DNA of 64,000 nt from Bradyrhizobium tropiciagri. Lineage in GTDB: Bacteria; Pseudomonadota; Alphaproteobacteria; Rhizobiales; Xanthobacteraceae. Made by a program: the position numbers and the translations under genes. The notes beneath the pieces are model-generated. The model had not been told where the DNA came from. It made no database searches and saw only the letters and a list, made by a program, of their open reading frames with translations. The stretch lies in NCBI RefSeq assembly GCF_001189845.1, contig NZ_LFLZ01000019.1, positions 62,001-126,000 on the forward strand, given 5' to 3'. Shown in pieces: positions 9,012-19,370 of the stretch; within the stretch, counting starts at the first letter, position 1, and every line of letters starts with the position of its first letter.

Positions 9012-12000
9012 AGCTGTGCAATGTCTTCAATGTCGCCATATATTGATCGAGATCGAACCGGTCGATCAGCGCGCGCATCTGGCCGACGAAATCGGCATGT
9101 TCGGGACACTCATGATCGATCTCGTCGAGCTTGAGCTGGATTGCCCTGACATAGCCGAGCTGGCCGAGGCTGATCAGCTCTTCGACATATTTCACCGGCG
9201 GGCGCGAACCGCTGTCGGGCCTCCACTGCGGAGGCGGCGCCTGCTCGGCCTCATACTGCCACTCGATCTTGAGCAGTTGGCGGATGGTCTCGAGCAGCCG
9301 CGGGATGTCGATCGGCTTCATCAGATAGCCGTCGTGGAAGGGTTGCGCCAGCGGCGCGCCATGGGCTTCCAGTGCGCTTGCCGAGATCATCAGGATGCGC
9401 GCCTGGTGATGGCCTTCGGAGCGCAGGGTTTCGGCGACGGTCCAGCCGTCCATGCCGGCCATCGAGATGTCGAGCAGGAACATGTCCGGACGGCAATGCT
9501 GCGCGAGCGCGAGGCAGCCCGGTCCATCCGGTGCGCTGAGCAGGATGAAGCCGAGCGGCGCCAGGATCTCGCGCAGGAGGTCGCGGTGGGTCGGGTCGTC
9601 GTCGGTAATCAGGATCGTCTTGCGCGGGCCGTGATAGCCGTACACGGGAGCGTCGACCGGCGCATCGCGGCGCGGATTGGTGACCTCGGACAGCAGCAGC
9701 TTGACCTTGAAGGTGCTGCCGGTGCCGACCGTGCTCAACACCTTGATGTCGCCGCCCATCACGCCCGCGAGCAGTCGGCTGATGGTGAGGCCAAGCCCGG
9801 TGCCGGTCTGCGGCTGGGTGACGCCGAGCGCGCCGCGCTCGAACGGGGCGAATATCCGCTCGAGGTCGTCCGGCTGGATGCCCGGTCCGGTATCGATCAC
9901 CTCGAACTCGGCTACCGGGCTGCGGTAATGCACCACGAACTGCACCTGGCCGGATTGCGTGAACTTGATCGCATTCGAGAGCAGGTTGATCAGAATCTGC
10001 CGCAGCCGCTTCTCGTCGGCGTAAACCACGACCGGCAGCACGGCCGGCCGTTTGAACACGAAGTCGATGCCTTTTGCTGCGGCTTGCAGGCGGAACATGC
10101 CGACCAACTGCTCCAGGAAGTCGTTCAGCCGCACTTCGTCGCGCGACAGATAGAGACGGCCGGCCTCGATCTTGGAGATATCGAGAATGCCGTCGATCAG
10201 GCCCGACAAATGGTCGGCGCTGCGCCGGACCACGCGCACCTGCTCGCGCGGTCGCACCTGCAGGCTATCGTCCTGCTCCAGCAGCTGCGCGTAGCCGGAG
10301 ATCGCATTGAGCGGCGAGCGGAGCTCGTGGCTGAGGCCGACCACGTAGCGGCTCTTGGCAAGATTGGCGGACTCCGCCACCTCCTTGGCGCGCTGCAGTT
10401 CGGCATCGGTACGCTTGTGGGCGTCGATCTCCTGGATCAGCAGCGTGGTCTGCCGGCGGGTTTCGTCTTCGGCGGCGCGCCGGCTCTGCTGCGCCAGCAC
10501 GAACAGCCAGGCGACGACGCCGATGATCAGGGTCAGCGCAAAGAACACCTTCCACAGCACGTCGGCCAATAGCTCGTTGGCATGCACCGCCGCCGTGGTC
10601 TGCAGATAGATCAAGCCGAGCACCAGCGCGACGAGGCCGGCCGAGACCGCGAACACGCCGAGGTAATGGCCGAGCTGCGAGTTGATGCGGGCGTAGATCG
10701 GCTGTGGCATCACCTTGCCCAGCGCGTCCGCGACCTGCGCGCCGATCCGGCCATGCGGCTTGCAGAGGTCGTGGCAGCGCGCGTCGAGCGAGCAGCATAG
10801 GGAGCAGATCGGGCCGGCATAGGCGGGGCAGGCGGCCATGTCTTCGGGCTCGAACGCGTGCTCGCAGATACAGCACTGGATCGATTCAATGTTCTGCCAG
10901 CTCCGTTTCGGCTTGCGGGCGATGTAGTACTTGCCGTCGGTCGCCCAGGCAATCAGGGGAGCGGTGATGAAGGCGACCGCGAGTGCGACGAAGGCGGAGA
11001 GCGCCTTTGCGGTGGGCCCGAACAGGCCGTAGAACGCGCTGATCGAGACTACGGTCGCGATCGTCATGGCGCCGACGCCGACCGGATTGATGTCGCAGAG
11101 ATGGGCGCGCTTGAACTCGATGTGCTGCGGCCGCAGGCCGAGCGGCTTGTTGATGACGAGATCGGCCACCAGCGCGCCGACCCAGGCGATCGCGACGTTG
11201 GAGTAGAGCGCCAGCGTCTGCTCCAGCGCCTTGTAGACGCCGATCTCCATCAGCAGCAGCGCGACGACGACGTTGAACACTAGCCACACCACGCGGCCGG
11301 GATGCGAATGGGTCAGGCGGGAGAAGAAGTTCGACCAGGCGATCGAGCCAGCATAGGCGTTGGTGACGTTGATCTTGACCTGCGACAGGATCACGAACGT
11401 CCCGGTCAGCGCCATCGCAAGATCCGGCTGCGACAGCACGTAGCGGAAGGCCTCGAGGTACATGTTGGCGGGCTCGGCCGCGTGTTCGGCCGAGACGCCG
11501 TGACTGAGCGCGAAAAAGGCCAGGAACGAACCGGCCAGCAGCTTGAGCGCGCCGAGCACGATCCAGCCGGGGCCGGCGCTCAGCAACGCGATCCACCAGG
11601 CCTTGCGCGAGGTGCGGCGGTCGCGCGGCAGGAAGCGCAGGAAGTCGACTTGCTCGCCGATCTGCGCCACCAGCGCGAACACGACGGAGGCTGCGGTGCC
11701 GAACAGCAGCAGGTCGAGATTCCCTGCGGGATCGCCGTGCTCGCCGGCGAATTTGCGCCACTCGGTGAACGAATGCGGATTGGCCCAGGCGATCGCCGCG
11801 AACGGCATGATGTGGAGGATGATCCACAGCGGCTGGGTCCAGAGCTGGAAGCGGCTGATCAGCGTGATGCCGTAGATCACGAGCGGAATGATCACGACCG
11901 CGCTGATCAGATAGCCGATCGGCCGCGGGATGCCGAAGCACATGTCGAGCGCGCTGGCCAGGATCACTGCCTCGATCGCGAAGAAGATGAAGGTGAAGGA

Positions 12001-12369
12001 GGCGTAGATCAGCGATGTGATGGTCGAGCCGATATAGCCGAAGCCGGCGCCGCGGGTCAGCAGGTCGATGTCGATGCCGCTCTTCGCCGCATGGTAGGCG
12101 ATCGGCAGTCCGCACAGGAAGATGATGACGCTGACGACCAGGATCGCGGCGGAGGCGTTCATCGCGCCGTAGTTCAGCGTGATGGTTCCGCCGATCGCCT
12201 CCAGCGCGAGGAAGGAGATCGCGCCGAGCGCGGTGTTGGCGACGCGGGCGGCGGACCAGCGCCGCGCGCTCTTGGCGGTGAAGCGCAGCGCGTAGTCTTC
12301 CAGCGTCTGGTTGGCGACCCATTGATTGTATTGGCGCCTGACGCGGTCTATCCGCTGTCGCCCTGCCAC
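9001..12369 (-). CDS. NCS1 transporter-fused hybrid sensor histidine kinase
   Basis: 1122 aa, GTG start. Residues about 1-480 form a full NCS1 (cytosine/allantoin permease-like) membrane unit, with RRQYNQWVANQTLEDYALRF at the N terminus and about ten to twelve hydrophobic spans. Residues 499-536 contain a cluster of eight cysteines (C499, C500, C502, C514, C522, C525, C526, C532, plus C536) that may bind metal. Two more membrane spans (about 570-590 and 605-627) lead to HisKA (H681 in SHELRSP), HATPase (N799, DTGPG, GTGLGL) and a receiver domain (D967). Transporter-fused kinases such as CbrA sense substrate or flux. Divergence from a urea/amide importer and formamidase suggests an amide, urea or pyrimidine-like signal. 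No Hpt domain is evident at the C-terminal tail. Confidence 0.9.
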
Positions 12370-12538
12370 TCGTTCTTACTCCTGGTCCACGATGCGCTGA
12401 TCGCGGGCAAATCCCGTACCAAAAACCTACGTCGCTATTTTGCGGTGCAGTATACGCGATCTCACGTATCAGTGCGCTGCACAAAAGTAAGCAATCCTCG
12501 CCTCATCAATAAGCGTTCTCGAACCAGATGGGGTGCTC
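12370..12538. promoter_or_regulatory. Divergent control region between the hybrid kinase and urtA-I
   Basis: This 169-bp region must hold promoters for both the kinase/regulator operon and the amide importer operon. It contains an inverted repeat ATACG (12452-12456), an eight-base spacer, then CGTAT (12465-12469), and a further TACG half-site near 12428. This is a plausible site for a LuxR-type regulator. No confident sigma-54 or sigma-70 promoter could be picked by eye. The operator assignment is inference. Confidence 0.4.
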
Positions 12539-13801
12539 ATGTCAGACGAAACCAAACCAGGCCTGAAGTCTCCGCTCCGGCGCAAGCTCTTGATGGGAAT
12601 GGCGGCATTGCCGGCCGTCTCGATGCTGGGCCGTCCGGCATTTGCCGACGTTCCTGCAACCTCCGCGGTCAACACAACCGGCCTTGCAGTCACCGATAGC
12701 GAAGTCACGGTCGGTATCCTGCATTCCGTCACCGGCACCATGGCGATCTCCGAGACCGGCTCGGTCGAGGCCGAGAAGCTCGCGATCGAGCAGATCAACG
12801 CCGCCGGCGGCGTGCTCGGCCGCAAGATCAAGTTCATCCAGGAAGACGGCGCCAGCGACTGGCCGACCTTCGCCGAAAAGGCCAAGAAGCTCCTGGTCAA
12901 CGACAAATGCGCGGCGGTGATGGGCTGCTGGACCTCGGCCTCGCGCAAAGCGGTGCTGCCGGTGTTCGAGCAGTACAACGGCATGCTGTACTACCCGACC
13001 TTCTATGAAGGCCTCGAGCAGTCCAAGAACGTGATCTACACCGGCCAGGAGGCGACGCAGCAGATCATCGCCGGCCTCGACTGGGTCAACAAGACCAAGG
13101 GCGCCAAGAGCTTCTATCTGCTCGGCTCGGACTACATCTGGCCGCGCACCTCGAACAAGATCGCACGCAAGCACATCGAGAACCATCTGCAGGGCTGCAA
13201 GGTGGTCGGCGAGGAGTACTTCCCGCTCGGCTCGACCCAGTTCAACTCGGTCATCAACAAGATCAAGCTGACCAAGCCGGACGTGATCTACGCCATCATC
13301 GTCGGCGGCTCGAACGTCGCGTTCTACAAGCAGCTCAAGGCGGCCGGCATCGACCTGTCCAAGCAGGCGCTGCTCACGATCTCGGTCACCGAGGACGAAA
13401 TCGACGGCATCGGCGGCGAGAACATCGCGGGCGCCTATGCCTGCATGAAGTATTTCCAGTCGCTCGACAATCCGAACAACAAGGCCTTCGTGCCCGCATT
13501 CAAGAAGATGTGGGGCGAGAAGACCGTGATCGGCGACGTCACCCAGGCCGCCTATCTCGGCCCGTGGCTGTGGAAATTGACGGTCGAGAAGGCGCAGAGC
13601 TTCGACATCGACAAGATCGCGGCGGCGTCGCCCGGTGTCGAGTTCAAGGGCGCTCCGGAAGGCTACGTCCGGATCCACGAGAACCATCATCTGTGGTCGA
13701 AGACCCGCGTCGGACGCGCCAAGGCCGACGGCCAGTATGAGCTGATCTACGAGACCGCAGATCTCGTCGAGCCGGATCCGTTCCCCAAGGGCTACCAGTG
13801 A
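12539..13801 (+). CDS. urtA: Urea/short-chain amide ABC transporter, periplasmic binding protein (UrtA/FmdD type), locus I
   Basis: 420 aa. The N terminus has a twin-arginine-like start LRRKLLMGMAALP and a cleavage-like AFA-DV around residue 36. The body (VGILHSVTGTMAISE, QINAAGGVLGRKI, CWTSASRKAVLPVFEQYNG, YPTFYEG) is typical of the UrtA/AmiC/FmdD group of type-I periplasmic proteins. It should deliver urea or small amides to UrtBC. ATG 12539 is used; a GTG two codons earlier is possible. It is the first gene of a urtABCDE-fmdAB operon and is followed by a hairpin. Confidence 0.9.
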   Translation: MSDETKPGLKSPLRRKLLMGMAALPAVSMLGRPAFADVPATSAVNTTGLAVTDSEVTVGILHSVTGTMAISETGSVEAEKLAIEQINAAGGVLGRKIKFIQEDGASDWPTFAEKAKKLLVNDKCAAVMGCWTSASRKAVLPVFEQYNGMLYYPTFYEGLEQSKNVIYTGQEATQQIIAGLDWVNKTKGAKSFYLLGSDYIWPRTSNKIARKHIENHLQGCKVVGEEYFPLGSTQFNSVINKIKLTKPDVIYAIIVGGSNVAFYKQLKAAGIDLSKQALLTISVTEDEIDGIGGENIAGAYACMKYFQSLDNPNNKAFVPAFKKMWGEKTVIGDVTQAAYLGPWLWKLTVEKAQSFDIDKIAAASPGVEFKGAPEGYVRIHENHHLWSKTRVGRAKADGQYELIYETADLVEPDPFPKGYQ

Positions 13802-13842
13802 GTTCGTTCGCGTAAACCGCGCAACCTCACTTCAAACGCATC

Positions 13843-13870
13843 GCGGCGTGGACCTCATCGCCCACGCCGC
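13843..13870 (+). other. Hairpin after urtA-I, probable mRNA processing or stabilising element
   Basis: Perfect nine-base arms GCGGCGTGG (13843-13851) and CCACGCCGC (13862-13870) enclose a ten-base loop. A second small hairpin CGCCGC/GCGGCG follows at 13879-13896. There is no T-run, and the operon clearly continues into urtB. Such structures after binding-protein genes commonly raise the relative amount of binding protein made. Confidence 0.5.
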
Positions 13871-13921
13871 CGATCGGGCGCCGCTTTGTGGCGGCGTTGG
13901 CCCTTTGGACTGGAGAACCAG

Positions 13922-14848
13922 ATGTTCGGCGACTATTCGATCAGCGATCTCGGCGCCATCCTTGCGATGCAGGGATTTGCCGGGCTCATCCTGTTCTCGG
14001 TCTACGTGCTGATGGCGCTCGGGCTTGCCATCATCTTCGGGCAGATGGGCGTCATCAACATGGCGCATGGCGAGTTCATGATCCTGGGTGCCTATGTCAC
14101 CTGGATGACGTCGAACGCCGTTCAGCACACAGCGCCATGGTTGTTCCCCGGTTACTTCTTCATTGCGATGATCCTCGCGTTCATCGCCTCCGGCGCGCTC
14201 GGCATGCTGGTCGAGTGGGCGCTGATACGCCATCTCTACAAACGGCCGCTCGACACGCTGCTCGCGACCTGGGGCCTCAGCCTGATCCTGCAGCAGGCCT
14301 ATCGCTCGATCTTCGGCGCGCGCGAGGTCGGCGTCGAGCTGCCGGAATGGATGATGGGCTCCTGGCAGGCGACCGACTCGATCCAGATCCCGATCAACGG
14401 CATGTTCGTGATGGGGTTGACCATCCTGATCACGATCGTCGTCTTCTACATCCTGTTCTGGTCGAGCTGGGGCAAGCAGGTGCGCGCGGTGGTGCAGAAC
14501 CGCGTGATGGCGGGCGCCGTCGGCATCAACACCGAGAAGGTCGACCGCTACACCTTCGGGCTCGGCTGCGGCATCGCCGGGATCGCCGGCTCGGCCTTCA
14601 CCATGATCGGCTCGACCGGGCCGACCGCCGGCCAGCTCTACATCGTCGACACCTTCCTGGTCGTCGTGTTCGGCGGCGCAGCTTCCCTGTTCGGCACCAT
14701 CGCCTCCGCCTTCTCGATCTCGCAGACCCAGTCGACGCTGGAATTCTTCCTGTCGGGATCGATGGCCAAGGTGATCACGCTGCTCACGATCGTCGCGATC
14801 CTGATGGTGCGTCCGCAGGGGCTCTTCGCGCTCAAGGTCCGCAAATAA
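13922..14848 (+). CDS. urtB: Urea/amide ABC transporter permease UrtB type, locus I
   Basis: 308 aa, a LivH/UrtB-family inner-membrane permease with about eight spans. Family motifs include IIFGQMGVINMAHGEFMILGAYV near residue 40 and RPLDTLLATWGLSLILQQ near residue 110; the AVGINTEKVDRYTF region is the coupling loop to the ATPases. A TGGAGA ribosome site precedes the ATG. It works with UrtC, UrtD and UrtE. Substrate choice (urea versus formamide-like amides) cannot be read from the permease; the downstream formamidase suggests amides. Confidence 0.9.
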   Translation: MFGDYSISDLGAILAMQGFAGLILFSVYVLMALGLAIIFGQMGVINMAHGEFMILGAYVTWMTSNAVQHTAPWLFPGYFFIAMILAFIASGALGMLVEWALIRHLYKRPLDTLLATWGLSLILQQAYRSIFGAREVGVELPEWMMGSWQATDSIQIPINGMFVMGLTILITIVVFYILFWSSWGKQVRAVVQNRVMAGAVGINTEKVDRYTFGLGCGIAGIAGSAFTMIGSTGPTAGQLYIVDTFLVVVFGGAASLFGTIASAFSISQTQSTLEFFLSGSMAKVITLLTIVAILMVRPQGLFALKVRK

Positions 14849-14865
14849 GAACAAGCAGGCTGGTC

Positions 14866-15999
14866 ATGATTAACTCGCGCTTTTTCAATCGCTCCGAACT
14901 GCTCGGCTTCCTCGCGCTCGCGGTGCTGCTGCTTGTCATCCTGCCGCTGTCGCTCGATATCTTCCGCCTCAACTTGGTCGCCAAATATCTGACCTACGCC
15001 TTCGTCGGCATCGGCCTCGTGCTGTGCTGGGGCTATGGCGGCATCCTGAGCCTGGGGCAGGGCGTGTTCTTCGGTCTCGGCGGCTACTGCATGGCGATGT
15101 ACCTCAAGCTCGAGGCGTCCTCGGTCGCGAACACTAAGATCCAGTCGACGCCGGGCATCCCGGACTTCATGGACTGGAACCAGCTCACCTCGCTGCCCTT
15201 CTTCTGGAAGCCGTTCCACAGTTTCCCGATCACGCTGCTGGCGATCTTGCTGGTTCCCGCGTTCTTCGCGCTGATCATCGGTGCCGCGATGTTCAAGCGC
15301 CGGGTCGGCGGCGTGTACTTTGCGATCATCACGCAAGCGATCGCCGCGATCCTCACCATCCTGATCGTGGGGCAGCAGGGCTACACCGGCGGCATCAACG
15401 GCATTACCGACCTGCGCACGCTGCACGGCTGGGACATCCGCACCGATCACGCCAAGTTCATTCTGTATTTCGTCGAGGTTGTGCTGCTGTTCGGATGCAT
15501 CGTCGCCGCGCAATTCATCCGGCTGACAAAACTCGGGCGCATCCTGGTGGCGATGCGGGAGCAGGAGGATCGTGTGCGCTTCTCCGGTTACAGCGTCGCC
15601 AATTTCAAGATCTTCGCGTTCTGCGCCGCGGCGGTGTTTGCTGCGATCGGCGGCGCCATGTTCACGCTCGAGGTCGGCTTCATGTCGCCGTCCTTTGTCG
15701 GCATCGTGCCGTCGATCGAGATGGTGATCTACACCGCGGTCGGCGGCCGGATGTCGATCTTCGGCGCGGTCTGGGGTGCGCTGCTGGTCAACTTCGCCAA
15801 GACCAGCCTCTCGGAATCCTTCCCGCAGCTCTGGCTGTTCGGCCTCGGTGCGCTGTTCATCGCGGTGGTGCTCGCCTTCCCGAACGGGCTCTCCGGCATC
15901 TGGGCGGACCACGTCCAGCCCCGCATCGATCGCCTGCTGGCATCACGCAAATCGAAATCGGCGGCCGGCATGATCGCCGACGGCGCACCGGCCGAGTGA
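14866..15999 (+). CDS. urtC: Urea/amide ABC transporter permease UrtC type, locus I
   Basis: 377 aa, LivM/UrtC family with about ten membrane spans. Conserved segments are LVLCWGYGGILSLGQGVFFGL, GGVYFAIITQAI, GYTGGINGITDL and the coupling region AMREQEDRVRFSGYSVANFK. The frame is open far upstream inside urtB, but the family N terminus and spacing (17 bases after the urtB stop) fix the start at 14866. Forms the heteromeric channel with UrtB. Confidence 0.9.
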   Translation: MINSRFFNRSELLGFLALAVLLLVILPLSLDIFRLNLVAKYLTYAFVGIGLVLCWGYGGILSLGQGVFFGLGGYCMAMYLKLEASSVANTKIQSTPGIPDFMDWNQLTSLPFFWKPFHSFPITLLAILLVPAFFALIIGAAMFKRRVGGVYFAIITQAIAAILTILIVGQQGYTGGINGITDLRTLHGWDIRTDHAKFILYFVEVVLLFGCIVAAQFIRLTKLGRILVAMREQEDRVRFSGYSVANFKIFAFCAAAVFAAIGGAMFTLEVGFMSPSFVGIVPSIEMVIYTAVGGRMSIFGAVWGALLVNFAKTSLSESFPQLWLFGLGALFIAVVLAFPNGLSGIWADHVQPRIDRLLASRKSKSAAGMIADGAPAE

Positions 16000-16012
16000 G
16001 GAGGGACCCATC

Positions 16013-16768
<756 letters not shown>

Positions 16769-16810
16769 TCGATGATCGCAACGCTGCGAGCGGCAGCCGC
16801 ACACCCGGTT

Positions 16811-16945
16811 CACCTCTCCCCTTGTGGGAGAGGTCGGGTCGCATCGTCAGATGCGATCCGGGTGAGGGGTTCCGCTCTCTCGTGGGACCGAACTCCCTCA
16901 CCCGAATTGCTGCGCAATTCGACCTCTCCCCGCTGGGGAGAGGTG
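16811..16945. repeat. Mosaic palindromic repeat between urtD and urtE
   Basis: Nested inverted repeats fill the 207-bp gap: outer arms CACCTCTCCCC (16811-16821) with GGGGAGAGGTG (16935-16945); GGGTGAGGG (16860-16868) with CCCTCACCC (16895-16903); local hairpins TCGCATC/GATGCGA (16839-16845, 16850-16856) and GAATTGC/GCAATTC (16904-16910, 16914-16920). Elements of this style occur widely in Bradyrhizobium intergenic DNA. Here one sits inside an operon, where it would form a long structured RNA between two ATPase genes of the same transporter. Confidence 0.85.
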
Positions 16946-16975
16946 AAGAAAACGATCCGGCAATAGAGGACGCAC

Positions 16976-17664
16976 ATGCTGGCAATCAATGATCTTCATG
17001 TCGCCTACGGCCAGAGCGAGGTGCTGCACGGCCTCAACGTCAAGGTCGCGCCCAACGAGATCGTCGCGATCATGGGCCGCAACGGCATGGGCAAGACCAC
17101 GCTGATGAAGTCGCTGATGGGCATCCTGCCTGCCAAGAGCGGCAAGGTGACCATGGACGGCGCGAGCTCGGCGCGATGAAGAGTTACGAGCGGGTGGCGA
17201 AAGGCCTCGCCTATGTGCCGCAGGGCCGCATGATCTTCTCCACCATGACGGTCAAGGAGAACATCGAGACCGGGCTTGTGGTGTCAGGCGGCTCCGAGGT
17301 GCCCGGCGATATCTACGAACTATTCCCGGTGCTGCTCGAGATGAAGGGGCGCCGCGGCGGTAATCTCTCGGGCGGGCAGCAGCAGCAGCTCGCGATCGCC
17401 CGCGCGCTGGCGACCAAGCCGAAGGTGCTGCTGCTGGACGAGCCGACCGAAGGCATCCAGCCGTCGATCATCAAGGACATGGCGCGCACCTTGAAGCGGA
17501 TCCGCGACGAGCGGGGGCTGTCGATCGTCGTCTCCGAGCAGGTGCTGAGCTTCGCGCTCGACATCGCCGACCGCGTGCTCGTCATTGAGAACGGCGAGAT
17601 CGTCCGCGACGATCCGCGCGACAGCGTCGATGCCGCGCAGATCTCGAAATACCTGTCCGTGTAA
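16976..17664 (+). CDS. urtE: Urea/amide ABC transporter ATPase UrtE type, locus I (frame break)
   Basis: Read as one gene of about 229 aa. The first part (16976-17179) carries Walker A GRNGMGKTT and the second (from 17176) carries LSGGQQQQLAIARA, Walker B LLLDEP and VSEQ. The two frames join if one C is restored after position 17163: the text then reads D-G-A-E-L-G-A-M-K-S, as in intact UrtE proteins. The defect matches seven other C/G-run deletions in this window and is probably a sequence error. If real, the transporter would have only one working ATPase subunit. Confidence 0.85.
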
Positions 17665-17698
17665 CCAACCACTATCAGTAACCAAGGGGAGCATCTCG

Positions 17699-18928
17699 AT
17701 GCCAGATACACTGATCAAGGTCGATCTCAGCAAGTCGGCCTATGAAAACGACAAGATACACAACCGCTGGCATCCCGAGGTTCCGATCGTCGAATGGGTC
17801 AGCCCGGGCGACGACTTCATCATCGAGACCGTCGACTGGACCGGCGGCTTCATCAAGAACAACGATTCCGCCGATGACGTGCGCGACATCGATCTGTCAA
17901 TCGTGCACTTCCTGTCCGGTCCGATCGGCGTCAAGGGCGCCGAGCCCGGCGATCTCCTCGTCGTCGATCTGCTCGACGTCGGTCCGTTGAAGGAGAGCCT
18001 GTGGGGCTTCAACGGCTTCTTCTCCAAGCAGAATGGTGGCGGCTTCCTCACCGATCATTTCCCGCTGGCGCAGAAGTCGATCTGGGACATCAAAGGCCTC
18101 TACACCTCGTCGCGGCATGTGCCCGGCGTGAATTTCGCCGGCCTGATCCATCCCGGCCTGATCGGCTGTCTGCCCGATGCCAAGATGCTGGCGGCGTGGA
18201 ATGCGCGCGAAGCCGAGTTGATCGCGACCAACCCGACCCGTGTGCCGGGCCTCGCCAATCCGCCGTTCGCGCCGACCGCGCATGCCGGCCAGGCCAAGGG
18301 CGACGTCAAGGCCAAGATCGGCCTGGAGGGCGCCCGCACCGTTCCGCCGCGCGAGCATGGCGGCAATTGCGACATCAAGGACCTGTCGCGTGGCTCGAAG
18401 ATCTATTTCCCGGTCTATGTGCCGGGCGGCGGGCTCTCGATGGGCGATTTGCATTTCAGCCAGGGCGACGGCGAGATCACCTTCTGCGGTGCCATCGAAA
18501 TGGCCGGCTGGCTGCACATCAAGGTCGACGTGATCAAGGACGGCGTATCGAAATACGGCATCAAGAACCCCGTGTTCAAGCCGTCGCCGATCACGCCGAA
18601 TTACAAGGACTATCTGATCTTCGAGGGCATCTCGGTCGACGAGGCCGGCAAGCAGCACTATCTCGACGTCCACATCGCCTATCGCCAGGCCTGTTTGAAC
18701 GCGATCGAATATCTGAAGAAGTTCGGCTACTCCGGCGCCCAGGCCTATTCGATCCTCGGCACTGCGCCGTGCCAGGGCCACATCTCCGGGGTGGTTGACG
18801 TGCCCAACGCCTGCGCCACGCTGTGGCTGCCGACGGAGATCTTCGACTTCGACGTCATGCCGTCGGCGGCGGGGCCGATCAAGCACATCACGGGCGACGT
18901 GCAGATGCCGATCTCGCCCGACAAGTGA
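17699..18928 (+). CDS. fmdA: Formamidase / acetamidase family
   Basis: 409 aa, of the FmdA_AmdA family (typically about 400 aa). It contains family blocks IHNRWHPEVPIVEWVSPGDDF, GFFSKQNGGGFLTDHFP, REHGGNCDIKDLSRGSKIYFPVY and FCGAIEMAGW. The family hydrolyses formamide (and some other short amides) to ammonia and the acid in the cytoplasm. It follows urtE closely after an AAGGGGAG ribosome site and is followed by fmdB, the same arrangement as in known formamide-utilisation loci. The start is set by the conserved N terminus; upstream codons belong to the urtE overlap. Confidence 0.93.
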   Translation: MPDTLIKVDLSKSAYENDKIHNRWHPEVPIVEWVSPGDDFIIETVDWTGGFIKNNDSADDVRDIDLSIVHFLSGPIGVKGAEPGDLLVVDLLDVGPLKESLWGFNGFFSKQNGGGFLTDHFPLAQKSIWDIKGLYTSSRHVPGVNFAGLIHPGLIGCLPDAKMLAAWNAREAELIATNPTRVPGLANPPFAPTAHAGQAKGDVKAKIGLEGARTVPPREHGGNCDIKDLSRGSKIYFPVYVPGGGLSMGDLHFSQGDGEITFCGAIEMAGWLHIKVDVIKDGVSKYGIKNPVFKPSPITPNYKDYLIFEGISVDEAGKQHYLDVHIAYRQACLNAIEYLKKFGYSGAQAYSILGTAPCQGHISGVVDVPNACATLWLPTEIFDFDVMPSAAGPIKHITGDVQMPISPDK

Positions 18929-19016
18929 ATCCCTGCGCGAAGGGTGCGGGACGGCGCAGTCTTGGCCGCCCCGCATCCATCGCCGGATGTCACACGACCG
19001 CGCAAGGATTAAGACA

Positions 19017-19367
19017 ATGCCGATCTACGAATATCTCTGCAACGACTGCGGCCCGTTCACCGACATGCGGCCGATGGCGGAATGCGATCTGCCGCAGGAC
19101 TGCCCGCAATGCGAGACCACGTCGCCGCGCGTGATCCTCACCGCACCGGCGTTCTTCTGCATGCCGTCGGACAAGCGCAAGGCGCACGCAACCAACGAGC
19201 AGAGCCGCCATGCGCCGAAGACGCTCGATCAATACAAGGCCGCGCACGGCCCGGGCTGCGGCTGCTGCTCTTCCTCGGGAAAGAAAAAGCCGGCGCGGCT
19301 GATGACCAAGACCAGGAGCGGCGCCAAGGGTTTTCCGACTGCGCGTCCCTGGATGATCAGCCACTGA
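19017..19367 (+). CDS. fmdB: FmdB-type zinc-ribbon regulatory protein
   Basis: 116 aa. The N terminus MPIYEYLCNDCGPFTDM and the second knuckle CPQC form the FmdB/CxxC_CXXC_SSSS zinc ribbon; a C-terminal cysteine cluster GCGCCSSSGKKK follows. In Methylophilus the homologue was described as a putative regulator of the amide operon; its mechanism is unclear. Last gene of amide locus I, ending three bases from the convergent ABC ATPase gene. Confidence 0.88.
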   Translation: MPIYEYLCNDCGPFTDMRPMAECDLPQDCPQCETTSPRVILTAPAFFCMPSDKRKAHATNEQSRHAPKTLDQYKAAHGPGCGCCSSSGKKKPARLMTKTRSGAKGFPTARPWMISH

Positions 19368-19370
19368 TCA

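Noticed and set aside
12370..12538. Possible sigma-54 promoter before urtA-I
   Set aside because: TGG-type and GC-type boxes are present but neither the sequence nor the spacing fits the consensus well enough to claim.
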